64,000 nucleotides of DNA from Alkalihalobacterium chitinilyticum (GCF_029028005.1 NZ_JAOTPO010000016.1:1-64000), one strand, 5' to 3'. Counted from the stretch's first letter, positions 18,896-27,297 are shown. Program-made: numbers and translations. The notes: generated by a model not told the origin, from the sequence alone.

Positions 18896-20086
18896 ATGTT
18901 AAAACCTTTTAAAAAACTTGCTGAAATACCTTTGCACTTGTTATCTCTAACCTCTAATAAACTTAAAAAATATAAATATGAGTCAAAAGCAAACGTTAAG
19001 TGGAAAAAAATCCAAATACCTAACACGCTTCTAGAGAAGTTAAAAAATCAATTACAAACTAATACTCATACACTGTCAACCTCTCTATCTACTGATGAAA
19101 AGATCCTCCTTAATGACATAAAGAAAAAAACGAAACAATTAAACAAGAATAACATCACTCGAACAAATGCTTACCTTCAATTTTATAAAAGAAACCCAGA
19201 AATTCATTGGGCTTTTCTTGCACACCTTGTCTCCCGTAATGGAGGATGGAATATGACAGACCTAAAGGGCAGCTTATTACGTTCCATTCTTTCAGATCAG
19301 CAGCAACTGGACTTTTTTATGTTTCTAGAAAAGGCCAATGCTAACATTTTTCATGATGCTTTTCCTCAACTACTCTTATATGAACATGGTAAGCAGCGAA
19401 ATAAAAATCTATTTCATTTACTGCCTTACTTCAACGTTTCAGCATTCATGCAATCGGTTTGGAACCTTTTTAGCTCAGAAAAAAACTCTCAATTTCTTAC
19501 GATTGCTCTTATCATTAATGAGCAGCATTACATTGAGAAACGCGTCATTCACAACCCATTTTTTCAAGAAAATGTACTCAACACGCTCCTTTTTCAAGCT
19601 CAAGAATTTTTACAATTTACCCAAGTTCTATTTCCATATCACTATCAAGACAATAAGGTTAGATTGGCGGGATTTTCTGTTCGAGACTTCTCAAATGTTG
19701 CCGAGAGAATAGAAATAGGAAAGAGCCTTTATTCTATTTTATTTGGGATTGATGTACTATCGAACGATGTTACGTCATTTGCTGATTCAACAGACCACAC
19801 GGGCTCAAGACATGACTTCTGGCCCCATGTTTTTTCAAAAGCAGATATAACTAATCCCCCTGCCACCCAATTAGTTTGTAACAGTAAAGAAGCAAGTATC
19901 TACAGCCCACCTTTAACAAAAGCTTGGGGGGATATAACACATTCCTTTTCAGATCAAAGCGATTGGTATAAGAGTACACAAACACTAGATTACTTTGCAC
20001 CAATTAGCACACCCACTCGTTTCGATATCACTCATGACTATTGTCTAAAGCTGCAAAAAATGTTAGTCGCTTCTTCCGTATTGTAA
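18896..20086 (+). CDS. DUF2515 family protein (YppC-like)
   Basis: 396 residues. The block NNITRTNAYLQFYKRNPEIH followed by WAFLAHLVSRNGGWNMTDLK (about residues 85-125) is the hallmark of DUF2515, the family of Bacillus subtilis YppC. Function is unknown. No signal peptide; the N-terminus is basic. The start is 18896 because GGAGGAGG lies just upstream. The ATG at 18878 sits within that ribosome site. Followed by a strong hairpin terminator. Confidence 0.85.
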   Translation: MLKPFKKLAEIPLHLLSLTSNKLKKYKYESKANVKWKKIQIPNTLLEKLKNQLQTNTHTLSTSLSTDEKILLNDIKKKTKQLNKNNITRTNAYLQFYKRNPEIHWAFLAHLVSRNGGWNMTDLKGSLLRSILSDQQQLDFFMFLEKANANIFHDAFPQLLLYEHGKQRNKNLFHLLPYFNVSAFMQSVWNLFSSEKNSQFLTIALIINEQHYIEKRVIHNPFFQENVLNTLLFQAQEFLQFTQVLFPYHYQDNKVRLAGFSVRDFSNVAERIEIGKSLYSILFGIDVLSNDVTSFADSTDHTGSRHDFWPHVFSKADITNPPATQLVCNSKEASIYSPPLTKAWGDITHSFSDQSDWYKSTQTLDYFAPISTPTRFDITHDYCLKLQKMLVASSVL

Positions 20087-20101
20087 TCCTTTCAAGGAGT
20101 G

Positions 20102-20166
20102 CTGTTGACTTTGGGTTAGAACTGGTATTTCGATTTTGAGACTACTCAAAGTCAACAGTATATTAT
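20102..20166 (+). terminator. Hairpin terminator
   Basis: CTGTTGACTTTG at 20102-20113 pairs with CAAAGTCAACAG at 20147-20158 (12 bp, 33-nt loop), followed by TATATTATTTT. Confidence 0.65.
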
Positions 20167-20266
20167 TTTCTCGTTAACACTTCTTAATAAAGTGAAAAAA
20201 TAGACAAGTTCCCTCTTACCCATTCATATAGTCTAGTAAGCACACATTTTAAAGGGGGCAATCTGT

Positions 20267-20707
20267 ATGTTAATCATCATTAAAAAAAAGTGGTTTTTTC
20301 TTGCCATTGCCGTGCTCTTTATCGGGTTTAGTTGGTATATCTTCAACTCGAGAGCGGTAACTGAAGCAGGATCACAAACTGTAGCGGAAAAGTTTGAAAT
20401 TCATATGGTGACTAGTGAAATAAAATCTAAAACTGACGATGGAAAGGTCATTGAATCTTATCGCTGGGACCCTGGCACAATCTATGTCCCAAAAGACAAA
20501 AAGGTAAGTTTAACAATTTACGGAGTTAACGGAAAGGAACACCCTTTCATCATTGAGGGAACTGACGTAAAAGGCACGGTAAAAAAAGGAGAGGAAACAG
20601 TCTTAGACCTTCATTTTACGGAAGAAGGGATTTATCGACTGATCTGTACAGCCCACGCAAACAAAGATCACAACGGACCTATGATTGCCTATATCATAGT
20701 TGATTAA
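20267..20707 (+). CDS. Membrane-anchored cupredoxin-domain protein
   Basis: 146 residues: one N-terminal membrane anchor (about 8-26), then a cupredoxin beta-barrel facing outside. Likely copper ligands are His92 (in GKEHPFIIEG), Cys127, His130 or His136, and Met139 in LICTAHANKDHNGPM. That is the order seen in CoxII-like and plastocyanin-like domains. It may carry electrons or handle copper; the partner is not evident. AAAGGGGGCAATCTGT precedes the ATG. Its own hairpin follows. Confidence 0.85.
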   Translation: MLIIIKKKWFFLAIAVLFIGFSWYIFNSRAVTEAGSQTVAEKFEIHMVTSEIKSKTDDGKVIESYRWDPGTIYVPKDKKVSLTIYGVNGKEHPFIIEGTDVKGTVKKGEETVLDLHFTEEGIYRLICTAHANKDHNGPMIAYIIVD

Positions 20708-20732
20708 TACAAGAACAAAAAACCAGCTATAC

Positions 20733-20791
20733 ATAGGCTGACTCAGGTAGAATTTCAAATTAAAGAAATGCAAATCCAAGAGTCAGCCTAT
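20733..20791. terminator. Inverted repeat between convergent genes
   Basis: ATAGGCTGACTC at 20733-20744 pairs with GAGTCAGCCTAT at 20780-20791. The T-run lies only on the minus-strand side, several bases beyond the stem, so it is a likely but atypical terminator. Confidence 0.55.
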
Positions 20792-20816
20792 ACTTAGTAA
20801 ACTATCGAACTTAAAT

Positions 20817-21419
20817 TTAATGAATATACAAATATAACTCCTGGACATTTTGATCAGTTCCATAATGCGTTACATGATATAAAATGCCATCCGCTTCGTT
20901 CCCATTGAGATAATAGTCTAAATCATGCATGATACGATGGGCTAATAAGATCCCTTCAACGTCTTGTTCTGTTATTGCTTTTTCAATACAGGCTACAACG
21001 TTAAGAATGTCTTGTTCGATATCATTGTCAGAAATGCCCTCGAGTAAAGGTCTTTTCGTATTTACAAGGTTATTCAAATCTTTCGTTCGCTCCGCCCATG
21101 AAAAGTTTCGGTGCCCTTGCCACCCTACAGCGACATTTAAAGTACTATGCGAATCAGCAACCACCTGCCTCAACTGAACCATCTCCGCCTCATGAGCAAT
21201 CTGTTGACTTTCTTCATTCGTAACTTCTTCCCCAGACGTAGCTCCCTCTTCATTTTTAACTTCTTCTCCAGCTTCATCAACAGAAGCAGCCTCTATTTGT
21301 TTTTCAGAGACTCCTGCCGTCTTATCGTTATTTTGATGAAAAGTAAGTCCTGTTAAGGCACCAATAATAATTAATAAAACAACCGCGATGCCGCCGTATC
21401 CAAAGGTTTTTCTAGACAT
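20817..21419 (-). CDS. N-terminally anchored hypothetical protein with acidic linker
   Basis: 200 residues: membrane anchor (about 7-27), then an acidic Glu/Val-rich linker (about 40-75, with VKNEEG and EEVTNEES), then a helical domain. The domain's GILLAHRIMHDLDYYLNG block (about residues 158-176) recurs in the broken gene at 56356-56666 (YSHRIIHDLDVAYNG), so this defines a small paralogous family. The helical domain should lie outside the membrane. No known fold was recognised. GGGAG precedes the ATG. Convergent with the cupredoxin gene. Confidence 0.7.
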   Translation of the reverse strand: MSRKTFGYGGIAVVLLIIIGALTGLTFHQNNDKTAGVSEKQIEAASVDEAGEEVKNEEGATSGEEVTNEESQQIAHEAEMVQLRQVVADSHSTLNVAVGWQGHRNFSWAERTKDLNNLVNTKRPLLEGISDNDIEQDILNVVACIEKAITEQDVEGILLAHRIMHDLDYYLNGNEADGILYHVTHYGTDQNVQELYLYIH

Positions 21420-21700
21420 CCAACCACTCCCTTACATCTGCTTGTCTTTCCACTATAAGGGAATCTAGTAAAGCTCTCAAGAAAAGAAAATCGTACTATA
21501 ACGCTCCATTTAAACAATAAGTGCCATAGTCCCCTACTTCCATTTTTCTTCTGACAATCCTTCTAACATAGTATTCTATAATTAGTTACAATTTGCTAAA
21601 ATTCTTCATTTAATTGTCGAAACATTTTCATCATTTTATTCTTATTTACTCACCTTAATGGAATTTTCTAAATTAAATACCAATAAGTCTCTCTACTTTA

Positions 21701-21730
21701 TTGACTTCTGTAAAATCATGGTGGTATATT
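21701..21730 (+). promoter_or_regulatory. Sigma-A-type promoter of the AimR-like/peptide unit
   Basis: TTGACT at 21701-21706, 18-bp spacer, TATATT at 21725-21730. Transcription would begin about 40 bp before the AimR-like start. The rest of the gap 21420-21778 is A/T-rich and shows no coding frame. Confidence 0.65.
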
Positions 21731-21778
21731 GAATTTGTGGAATAATTCCAAAAAAACAGATCAAAAGGGCTGATAGAA

Positions 21779-22804
21779 ATGGTTGAAAGTAATCAAGACA
21801 TCGCAGAATATCTTTCTACAGCAGATGATGTTGAACAGGCAATCCTTAACCTAGACCCCAACTCTCACTTAGCACGAACCGCACTTGAATATGCAATAAA
21901 CAATAGTATGACTAATGTGCTAGATGAATTAATCGAGAAACTATTGACTAGTGATAATGAAGAAAGTCAGTCCTGGGCGGAAGTGTACCGAATTGATCGA
22001 GAGGTAGTAAAAGGGAATTTGAGTTTGATAGAGGCTACGAATAAATTGACTTACATGAAATCTGAGGCGAAAGAGTTAAATGCTCTTCGTAAAATTTTTC
22101 AACTATATAACTATCATGACTTAAAGTATTTTGAAATGGTTTCTACTTTAAGTGAATTAGTCCAAGCTGAGATAGAAGAACTAGTTAATGGATATATTAA
22201 AAAGTCTTTAATATCTAGGTTAGGACTAGTAATGCAAGCTGTATATTTACACCTAAATGATTTGGAGAAATGCAGGAATTATGGAAATATTATTCTAGAT
22301 AATGCGGTTACTGAAAAAGCAAGAGGTGTAGCTCTTAGGAACATAGCAAATTCTTATACATTAATAAACTATGATATTGCAATTATGTATTTCAATGAAT
22401 CAAAAGCACTTTTTCAAAAGCTAGGGCAACATGTTGAACTAACCAACTCCCAAAGAAGTCTTAATTTCGCCCACTGTTATTGGAATAAACAAGAAAACTT
22501 TAGTAGAACTTCACCTTATAATGCTCCGGAAGAAATTCAGGGATATGCTTATTATTTAATAAAAAATAAAGAGTACACTCAAGCTGAAAAATTATTAGAA
22601 CAGCTCCAAACTAATATTACAAATAATTTTCAATTAGGTTTTCAATATTACTACAAAGGACTTATCAAGAATTGTGAAGACTACTTTCTCGAATCAGTTA
22701 CACACTTTAAAAAAGCTGGTGACTACTACTACCGTAATTTACCTTTAATAGAACTCAAAAAAATAGGTGTAAATAATGTAGTTCTTGATGCCTTACGTGT
22801 GTGA
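21779..22804 (+). CDS. AimR-like (arbitrium/RRNPP) peptide receptor lacking the HTH domain
   Basis: A 341-residue, all-helical, TPR-like protein. I match it to AimR, the arbitrium receptor of SPbeta-group phages, from the block order LNLDPNSHLARTALEYA near the start, ESQSWAEVYRIDREV, AYYLIKNKEYTQAEKLLEQL, and the C-terminal YYYKGLIK...FKKAGDYYYRNLPLIELKKI ending LDALRV. AimR normally has an N-terminal helix-turn-helix of about 50-60 residues before the LDPN block; here the protein begins almost at that block. In-frame codons upstream reach a stop at 21743-21745, so no HTH is hidden in this frame. A secreted peptide precursor follows after 30 bp in the same transcript, as in aimR-aimP. No phage genes surround it. 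It may act by binding another protein, as Rap proteins do; that is inference. Confidence 0.75.
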   Translation: MVESNQDIAEYLSTADDVEQAILNLDPNSHLARTALEYAINNSMTNVLDELIEKLLTSDNEESQSWAEVYRIDREVVKGNLSLIEATNKLTYMKSEAKELNALRKIFQLYNYHDLKYFEMVSTLSELVQAEIEELVNGYIKKSLISRLGLVMQAVYLHLNDLEKCRNYGNIILDNAVTEKARGVALRNIANSYTLINYDIAIMYFNESKALFQKLGQHVELTNSQRSLNFAHCYWNKQENFSRTSPYNAPEEIQGYAYYLIKNKEYTQAEKLLEQLQTNITNNFQLGFQYYYKGLIKNCEDYFLESVTHFKKAGDYYYRNLPLIELKKIGVNNVVLDALRV

Positions 22805-22834
22805 ACAAATAATGTAATGAAGGAGTAATTTATT

Positions 22835-23191
22835 ATGAAAAAGATTATTGGTTTATTAGTCTTAGTTTCCACTATAGCACTGACTGTTCCCACAAATGAA
22901 ATCACCACTCCAAGTACCAGTCCGCGAATTCAAAGTGAGCCTGTTAATGTTGCTACTCCAAGTACGAGCCCTCGAATTCAAAGCGAGCCTGTTCTACTTG
23001 CTACTCCAAGTACGAGCCCTCGCATTCAAAGCGAGCCTGTTCTACTTGCTACTCCAAGTACAAGCCCTCGCATTCAAAGCGAGCCTGTTCTACTTGCTAC
23101 TCCAAGTACGAGCCCTCGCATTCAAAGCGAGCCTGTTCTACTTGCTACTCCAAGTACAAGCCCTCGCATTCAAAGTGAGCTACTTATATAA
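22835..23191 (+). CDS. Secreted signal-peptide precursor with six tandem 16-residue repeats
   Basis: 118 residues. An N-terminal Sec-type signal peptide (MKKIIGLLVLVSTIALTVP) and a short lead are followed by six head-to-tail units. Unit 1 is TPSTSPRIQSEPVNVA, units 2-5 are TPSTSPRIQSEPVLLA, and unit 6 is cut to TPSTSPRIQSELLI. Each unit is 48 bp. AimP and Phr precursors are exported and cut to 5-10-residue pheromones that re-enter through Opp. Here one precursor would give up to six copies. The only string shared by all six is TPSTSPRIQSE, so the mature signal should lie within it. AAGGAG lies nine bases before the ATG. A terminator follows directly. Family assignment rests on position and layout, not on sequence match to AimP. 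Confidence 0.75.
   Translation: MKKIIGLLVLVSTIALTVPTNEITTPSTSPRIQSEPVNVATPSTSPRIQSEPVLLATPSTSPRIQSEPVLLATPSTSPRIQSEPVLLATPSTSPRIQSEPVLLATPSTSPRIQSELLI
22907..23188 (+). repeat. 48-bp in-frame tandem repeat (six units)
   Basis: Units start at 22907, 22955, 23003, 23051, 23099 and 23147. Units 2-5 differ by one or two silent third-position bases. Unit 1 differs from unit 2 by four silent changes in the shared core and by amino acid changes only in the spacer (NV versus LL). Unit 6 lacks the CCTGTT hexamer. Confidence 0.95.
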
Positions 23192-23222
23192 AAAACAAGA
23201 GGGAACTCCCCTCTTGTTTTTT
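23192..23222 (+). terminator. Rho-independent terminator of the peptide unit
   Basis: AAAACAAGAGGG-AACTC-CCCTCTTGTTTT plus TT. It begins on the base after the stop codon of the precursor. Confidence 0.88.
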
Positions 23223-23257
23223 ATTCTGAACACTTAGCTTTTAAAAATATTCTTCTA

Positions 23258-23671
23258 CTATTCTGTCTCAATTAATTTATCCTCATATAAATGCTCAGAC
23301 ATTACTCCCTTTATCTCTTCAGGTATGGGCTCGGACTTTTGCGTTTCAAAGTTAAAGTTCACATAAGTTGCGTTTCCTTTTGCACAGACCTTACCATCTT
23401 GTTGGATTTCCTCATATACTTCAAAACTAGAATTTCCAACCCTAGAGATCCAGGTTTGAACCGTCACAGGTCGTCCATAAAAAATTTGACTTACATACTC
23501 GACGTTCATCTTTATAATGACGCAACGCCAATTCGAAAATGATAGGTCGGGAGTAAAGAGACGGAAGATTTCATCCCTCCCCGATTCAAACCAAATTGGA
23601 ATCGTTGTATTATTAATATGGCCTGCTCCGTCCGTTTCTGAAACTCGTGGTTCAATCACTTTTTCAAACAT
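23258..23671 (-). CDS. Acyl-CoA thioesterase, 4HBT (hotdog) family
   Basis: 137 residues with the hotdog-fold thioesterase motif SETDGAGHINNTTIPIWFES (Asp/His/Asn catalytic cluster, about residues 8-27). The GRPVTVQTWISRVGNSSFEV strand and the closing CAKGNATYVNFNFETQK strand are typical of YbgC/FatA-like 4HBT enzymes. It hydrolyses acyl-CoA thioesters in the cytoplasm; chain preference is unknown. The start at 23671 has GAGGTG six bases upstream. An ATG at 23707 has no ribosome site. Confidence 0.87.
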   Translation of the reverse strand: MFEKVIEPRVSETDGAGHINNTTIPIWFESGRDEIFRLFTPDLSFSNWRCVIIKMNVEYVSQIFYGRPVTVQTWISRVGNSSFEVYEEIQQDGKVCAKGNATYVNFNFETQKSEPIPEEIKGVMSEHLYEDKLIETE

Positions 23672-23773
23672 CCTTTTCACCTCATCCTTTATCTTTTGGT
23701 TTTTCAAAGCATATGGTTGGTGTACACGCTGAGTTGATGCTCATTGTGTCAATGTTTCGTTCACATACCGCAG

Positions 23774-24940
23774 TTAAGACATTTTTCCTTCGTATGCAGC
23801 TGAATAAATATTAAAGATATCTTTCCATTCTAACTTTACAGGACTTCTAGCGAGTAATCTTTTTTGCTTCATTGCATCGTCCGTTAACATTTCAAGATGT
23901 CTTTGTTCAATGCCATATTCCTTAAGATCGGTTGGAATTTTCAGTTTTTTATTTAGGTGAAAGAGCGTTTGTACACAACTAGTAGACAATTCCTCATTTT
24001 TATTTACTGATACATCTTGAGTTAATTTTAAATAAACGTTGGCTAACTTCTCTTTACATCCTTCTTGAATATAGTTCATAACGTAAGGAAGCAACACCGC
24101 ATTTGACTCGCCGTGTGGCAGCTTAAAGCGATTTCCTAGAGGATAAGCCAGCGCATGAACTCCGCCCACGCCTGCGTTATAAAACGCTAGTCCTGCCATA
24201 TAACTTGCCGTACTCATCTGCTCTCTAGCTTCTTCATCACTACCATTATTGAATGCACGTTCTAGTGATGCACCAATGAGTTCAATCGCCTTTTCAGCGA
24301 TCCCGTCAGTCACAGCACTAGAGTTAACTGAAATATAGGCTTCAATGGCATGAGTCAACGCATCAATTCCGGTGGCTGCTGTAATTTTCGGCGGTACCGA
24401 CATCGTTAAAACTGGATCCACTATTGCTACATCTGAGATTAAATACGGGTGCGTTACAACATCTTTTGTTCCCTCTAATGATAAGACTGCTATATCAGTC
24501 ACTTCGGAACCTGTTCCTGCTGTCGTTGGTATCATGATTTTAGGTAAGCCTTTATGTTGGACTTGCTTAGTTCCAGTTAAATTTAAATAATCCTTTACTT
24601 CTCCTTCGTTCTGAGCTAGCACTGCACCTAATTTAGCTAAATCAAGGGCACTTCCACCCCCTACACCAATAATTAGATCAAATTTTTCTCTTCTTATATA
24701 ACCCAATAATTTTTCAGCGATATGAAGTGGCGGCTCTGGAACAACATCTGTGTAAATTTCAATGGCACTGGCTGAATCGAGGGATTGAAGAGCTTGGGAA
24801 CAAATTCCAATATCAACTAAATTCTTCTCAGTGACAACAAGAATTTTACTTCCCCCTAGTTTTTTTACCTCATCATTAAGTTTATCAATTACACCTAATC
24901 CAACATGACTGAGTTCAGGGAATATTAGCTTCGACTGCAT
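23774..24940 (-). CDS. Iron-containing alcohol dehydrogenase
   Basis: 388 residues, full length for the group III alcohol dehydrogenases. The nucleotide-binding loop is VGGGSALDLAKLGAV (about residues 94-108), followed by PTTAGTGSEVT. Metal ligands lie in IDALTHAIEAYIS and YPLGNRFKLPHGESNAVLLP (Asp/His/His/His). NAD(P)-dependent oxidation of an alcohol or reduction of an aldehyde; the substrate cannot be specified. Its stop is about 100 bp before the thioesterase start on the same strand, so they may be cotranscribed. Confidence 0.92.
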   Translation of the reverse strand: MQSKLIFPELSHVGLGVIDKLNDEVKKLGGSKILVVTEKNLVDIGICSQALQSLDSASAIEIYTDVVPEPPLHIAEKLLGYIRREKFDLIIGVGGGSALDLAKLGAVLAQNEGEVKDYLNLTGTKQVQHKGLPKIMIPTTAGTGSEVTDIAVLSLEGTKDVVTHPYLISDVAIVDPVLTMSVPPKITAATGIDALTHAIEAYISVNSSAVTDGIAEKAIELIGASLERAFNNGSDEEAREQMSTASYMAGLAFYNAGVGGVHALAYPLGNRFKLPHGESNAVLLPYVMNYIQEGCKEKLANVYLKLTQDVSVNKNEELSTSCVQTLFHLNKKLKIPTDLKEYGIEQRHLEMLTDDAMKQKRLLARSPVKLEWKDIFNIYSAAYEGKMS

Positions 24941-25062
24941 TTCATTCCTCCTAATTTAAATAGTATTATTAGTTTCTTTCTCGTTTCTTTTCTCTAAATC
25001 CTTCTACACTGAAAAAAACAATCGTTCGAGGATACTAGGTATATAAATATGTTTGAGAATAT

Positions 25063-25097
25063 AAAAAAATGAGACTTTACATTAGCCTCATTTTTTC
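25063..25097. terminator. Bidirectional terminator
   Basis: AAAAAATGAGAC / GCCTCATTTTTT stem with a 9-nt loop and T-runs on both strands. It follows the gene at 25100-25744. Confidence 0.75.
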
Positions 25098-25099
25098 GT

Positions 25100-25744
25100 C
25101 TATTCATTTTGAGCATTTATGTTATATTCACGCTTGTATTCACAATACAGCAAGTACCATTGTAAGCCTCTAACCTCGCTGAGTGTCCTATTGGCATAAC
25201 GAATAGCTGAAGACCTATCTCCTTTTTTATTGCTTAATTCCGCTAGTAAAGAGGATTTTACCCAACCTTCTTTCAACCGGTCAATAGCAGCTTGTGCATC
25301 TTTTAATGATCCCAACTCAATTTCAACACCAATCTTATAGTACTCTTTTATTTTTTCGGGTCGGATATCGTTAAGGGTTTCACTGGCTGCTTTAAAATCG
25401 TTATTATAAAAATGAAGGATCGTATGATATAAAGCTTTTTGATGTTTATTATTATGTTTTTTTAGCAATTCTGAAATGGTTTCATCTACATCCTCATCCA
25501 TCCGGTTACCCAAGGCATAAAACAAATACAACTGCGGGTGATTTTTGTTTTTCAATAAGTACTTCTCAATCGTTTTCTCATTTCTAGATACATAGGCAGG
25601 CAAAAGAAGCGGAAGGTACAGAACCATAAATAAGATTAAAAAAATAATGACAAAATAGCTTAGTACTGGATGTACTCCAAGCGCAGTTAGTAATACTGTT
25701 AAAATAACACCTAATATAAATGCAATAATAAATTTTAATATCAT
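25100..25744 (-). CDS. Membrane protein with C-terminal helical repeats, unknown function
   Basis: 214 residues. Two adjacent N-terminal membrane helices (about 4-22 and 25-47), then a cytoplasmic helical tail of TPR-like helix pairs (HQKALYHTILHFYNNDFKAA, ETLNDIRPEKIKEYYKIGVE, SSLLAELSNKKGDRSSAIRY). The layout resembles small bacterial TPR membrane proteins that scaffold other proteins. No family name was recognised. The start at 25744 has AAAGAGGT six bases upstream; a frame to 25774 exists without a ribosome site. Confidence 0.7.
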   Translation of the reverse strand: MILKFIIAFILGVILTVLLTALGVHPVLSYFVIIFLILFMVLYLPLLLPAYVSRNEKTIEKYLLKNKNHPQLYLFYALGNRMDEDVDETISELLKKHNNKHQKALYHTILHFYNNDFKAASETLNDIRPEKIKEYYKIGVEIELGSLKDAQAAIDRLKEGWVKSSLLAELSNKKGDRSSAIRYANRTLSEVRGLQWYLLYCEYKREYNINAQNE

Positions 25745-25805
25745 GGATAGACCTCTTTTTAGATTATTTTCCAAGTGACTTCACCCTGGATTATTAGACG
25801 GTGCT

Positions 25806-26176
25806 TTCCCCTAGGTTTTCCCTTCAGCGTACTTCATTCACTCCGTTTAGCTACTCAGTTCTCCTAATTTTTCCCTCCACCGCTCACGATTCCGCGCTTT
25901 CCGTTCACACTTCCTCCTAATTTTTCCCTCTTCCGCTAACGATCCCTCGCTTTTCATTCACACTTTCTCCTAATTTTTCCCTCCACAGCTCCCGATTCCA
26001 CGCTTTTCGTTCACGCTTTCTCCTAATTTTTCCCTCCACCGCTTACGATTCCGCGCTTTTCGTTCACACTTTCTCCTAATTTCTTCCTCCACCGCTCACC
26101 TATCCACTCTTTCACTTGACGCTTTCTCCTGATTTCTTCCTCTATCGCTCGCCATTCAATGCTTTTGATTGCCGTC
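25806..26176. repeat. 53-bp minisatellite, about seven units
   Basis: Units start at exact 53-bp steps: 25806 (decayed), 25859, 25912, 25965, 26018, 26071 and 26124 (decayed). The plus-strand consensus begins TTCTCCTAATTTTTCCCTCC and ends with CGCTTTTCGTTCACACT. It is not a CRISPR because there are no spacers. The period is not a multiple of three, so it cannot be one repeated protein. On the minus strand units 25859-26018 each carry AGGAG, then GTG, 13 sense codons and TAG. Confidence 0.9.
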
Positions 26177-26194
26177 TTGGAGGGAAAGCATTAA

Positions 26195-26308
26195 TCGATA
26201 CGCAGGTATGGTGCGATTGTAAGGTTAACTAAGGAGACGTACCACCAACCACAGCCATATCAAACAGAACATGAAAAAGCCGTACAATATTTCAACAGCT
26301 TATTCTAA
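26195..26308 (+). pseudogene. Possible C-terminal remnant of a lost gene
   Basis: An open frame without a start codon ends ETYHQPQPYQTEHEKAVQYF-NSLF-stop at 26306-26308, just after the minisatellite. The composition (Gln, His, Glu) looks coding, but no family was recognised and the frame is short. It may be chance. Confidence 0.25.
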
Positions 26309-26337
26309 AAAGGCCGACTCAATAGATTGAGTCAGCC
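26306..26337 (-). terminator. Rho-independent terminator of ppaC
   Basis: Minus strand GGCTGACTCAATCTATTGAGTCGGCC followed by TTTTT; 10-bp stem with one mismatch (sequence given here in two joined arms, GGCTGACTCAA and TTGAGTCGGCC). Confidence 0.8.
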
Positions 26338-26358
26338 GCAAAACGAGAGATTTTTTTA

Positions 26359-27297
26359 TTAAACTTGAACTTCACTTAAAGTTGTCGTTAAGATTGGAAC
26401 GATTTGTTTCTTACGGGATACAACACCTTTTAATGTTGCTGTGTTGTTTGATAAGGTAACATCGAATGCTTTTTCAACAGCAATTGAAGCTTTACCGATC
26501 GCCACACCAACTGAGTCGTTATTCAGAATGTCTGTTACAACAAAAAGGAATAAGTCTAATCCTTTGTCTTCTACAACCTTTGTTAGGGCAGCTTCTAATT
26601 CGTCTTGACGTCCTAATACATCATTTGTATCTACGACATTGACTTGAGCAATTTCAACTTTTTTATTACCCATGTCGAATTCTTTTGCATCAAGAGAAAT
26701 AAGTTCAGAAATTGTCTTCTGACTTAAGTCTGCACCTGCTTTTAACATTTCTAAGCCGTAGCTTTCTAAGTCGACTCCAGCAATTTGCGCTAGTTCACGA
26801 GCTGCAGCCACATCTTGATCTGTGCATGTCGGTGACTTTAATAATAAAGTATCTGAAATAATCGCTGATAGCATTAATCCAGCCATCTCTTTCGTTACTT
26901 CTACACCATGCTCTTTATGTAATTTATTTAAAATAGTCGTTGTACAACCAACCGGCTCTGCACGATAGTATAAAGGATCACTTGTTTCAAAATTAGCAAT
27001 TCGGTGATGATCAATGACTTCTAACACGCGAACTTCATTAATATCGTTTGCACTTTGTTGACGCTCATTATGGTCCACTAAGATAACACTCTTTACTTCT
27101 TCTGAAACTTTTTCCACTAAACGAGGGACCGCTACTTGAAAATGGTCTAACACATATTGTGTTTCCCCATTAAGTTGACCTAAACGAATAGGCTCAGCGT
27201 TCATTCCAAGTTTATTTTTTAAGTTAGCGTAAACAATAGCAGAACAAATTGAATCAGTGTCTGGGTTCTTATGTCCAAAGACAAATACTTTTTCCAT
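26359..27297 (-). CDS. ppaC: Manganese-dependent inorganic pyrophosphatase
   Basis: 312 residues, a family II (DHH) pyrophosphatase. The N-terminal metal site is [18 protein letters not shown] (His9, Asp13 and Asp15), followed by VILVDHNE and the DHH motif VIDHHRI. The C-terminal substrate-binding signature SRKKQIVP lies near residue 294. It splits pyrophosphate to two phosphates, driving biosynthesis, and needs Mn2+ or Co2+. Close to the usual length (about 309). Monocistronic, with a terminator right after it. Confidence 0.96.
   Translation of the reverse strand: MEKVFVFGHKNPDTDSICSAIVYANLKNKLGMNAEPIRLGQLNGETQYVLDHFQVAVPRLVEKVSEEVKSVILVDHNERQQSANDINEVRVLEVIDHHRIANFETSDPLYYRAEPVGCTTTILNKLHKEHGVEVTKEMAGLMLSAIISDTLLLKSPTCTDQDVAAARELAQIAGVDLESYGLEMLKAGADLSQKTISELISLDAKEFDMGNKKVEIAQVNVVDTNDVLGRQDELEAALTKVVEDKGLDLFLFVVTDILNNDSVGVAIGKASIAVEKAFDVTLSNNTATLKGVVSRKKQIVPILTTTLSEVQV

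Noticed and set aside
21420-21778. Search for an HTH gene or frame ahead of the AimR-like gene
   Set aside because: Only A/T-rich sequence with stops; a promoter fits better.
22907-23188. Possible CRISPR array in the 48-bp or 53-bp repeats
   Set aside because: Units are contiguous with no unique spacers, and no cas genes are seen.
22896-23237. Overlapping open frame through the 48-bp repeats
   Set aside because: It is the +1 shadow of the precursor gene; the repeat length is a multiple of three, so all frames stay open. The real frame has a signal peptide and ribosome site.
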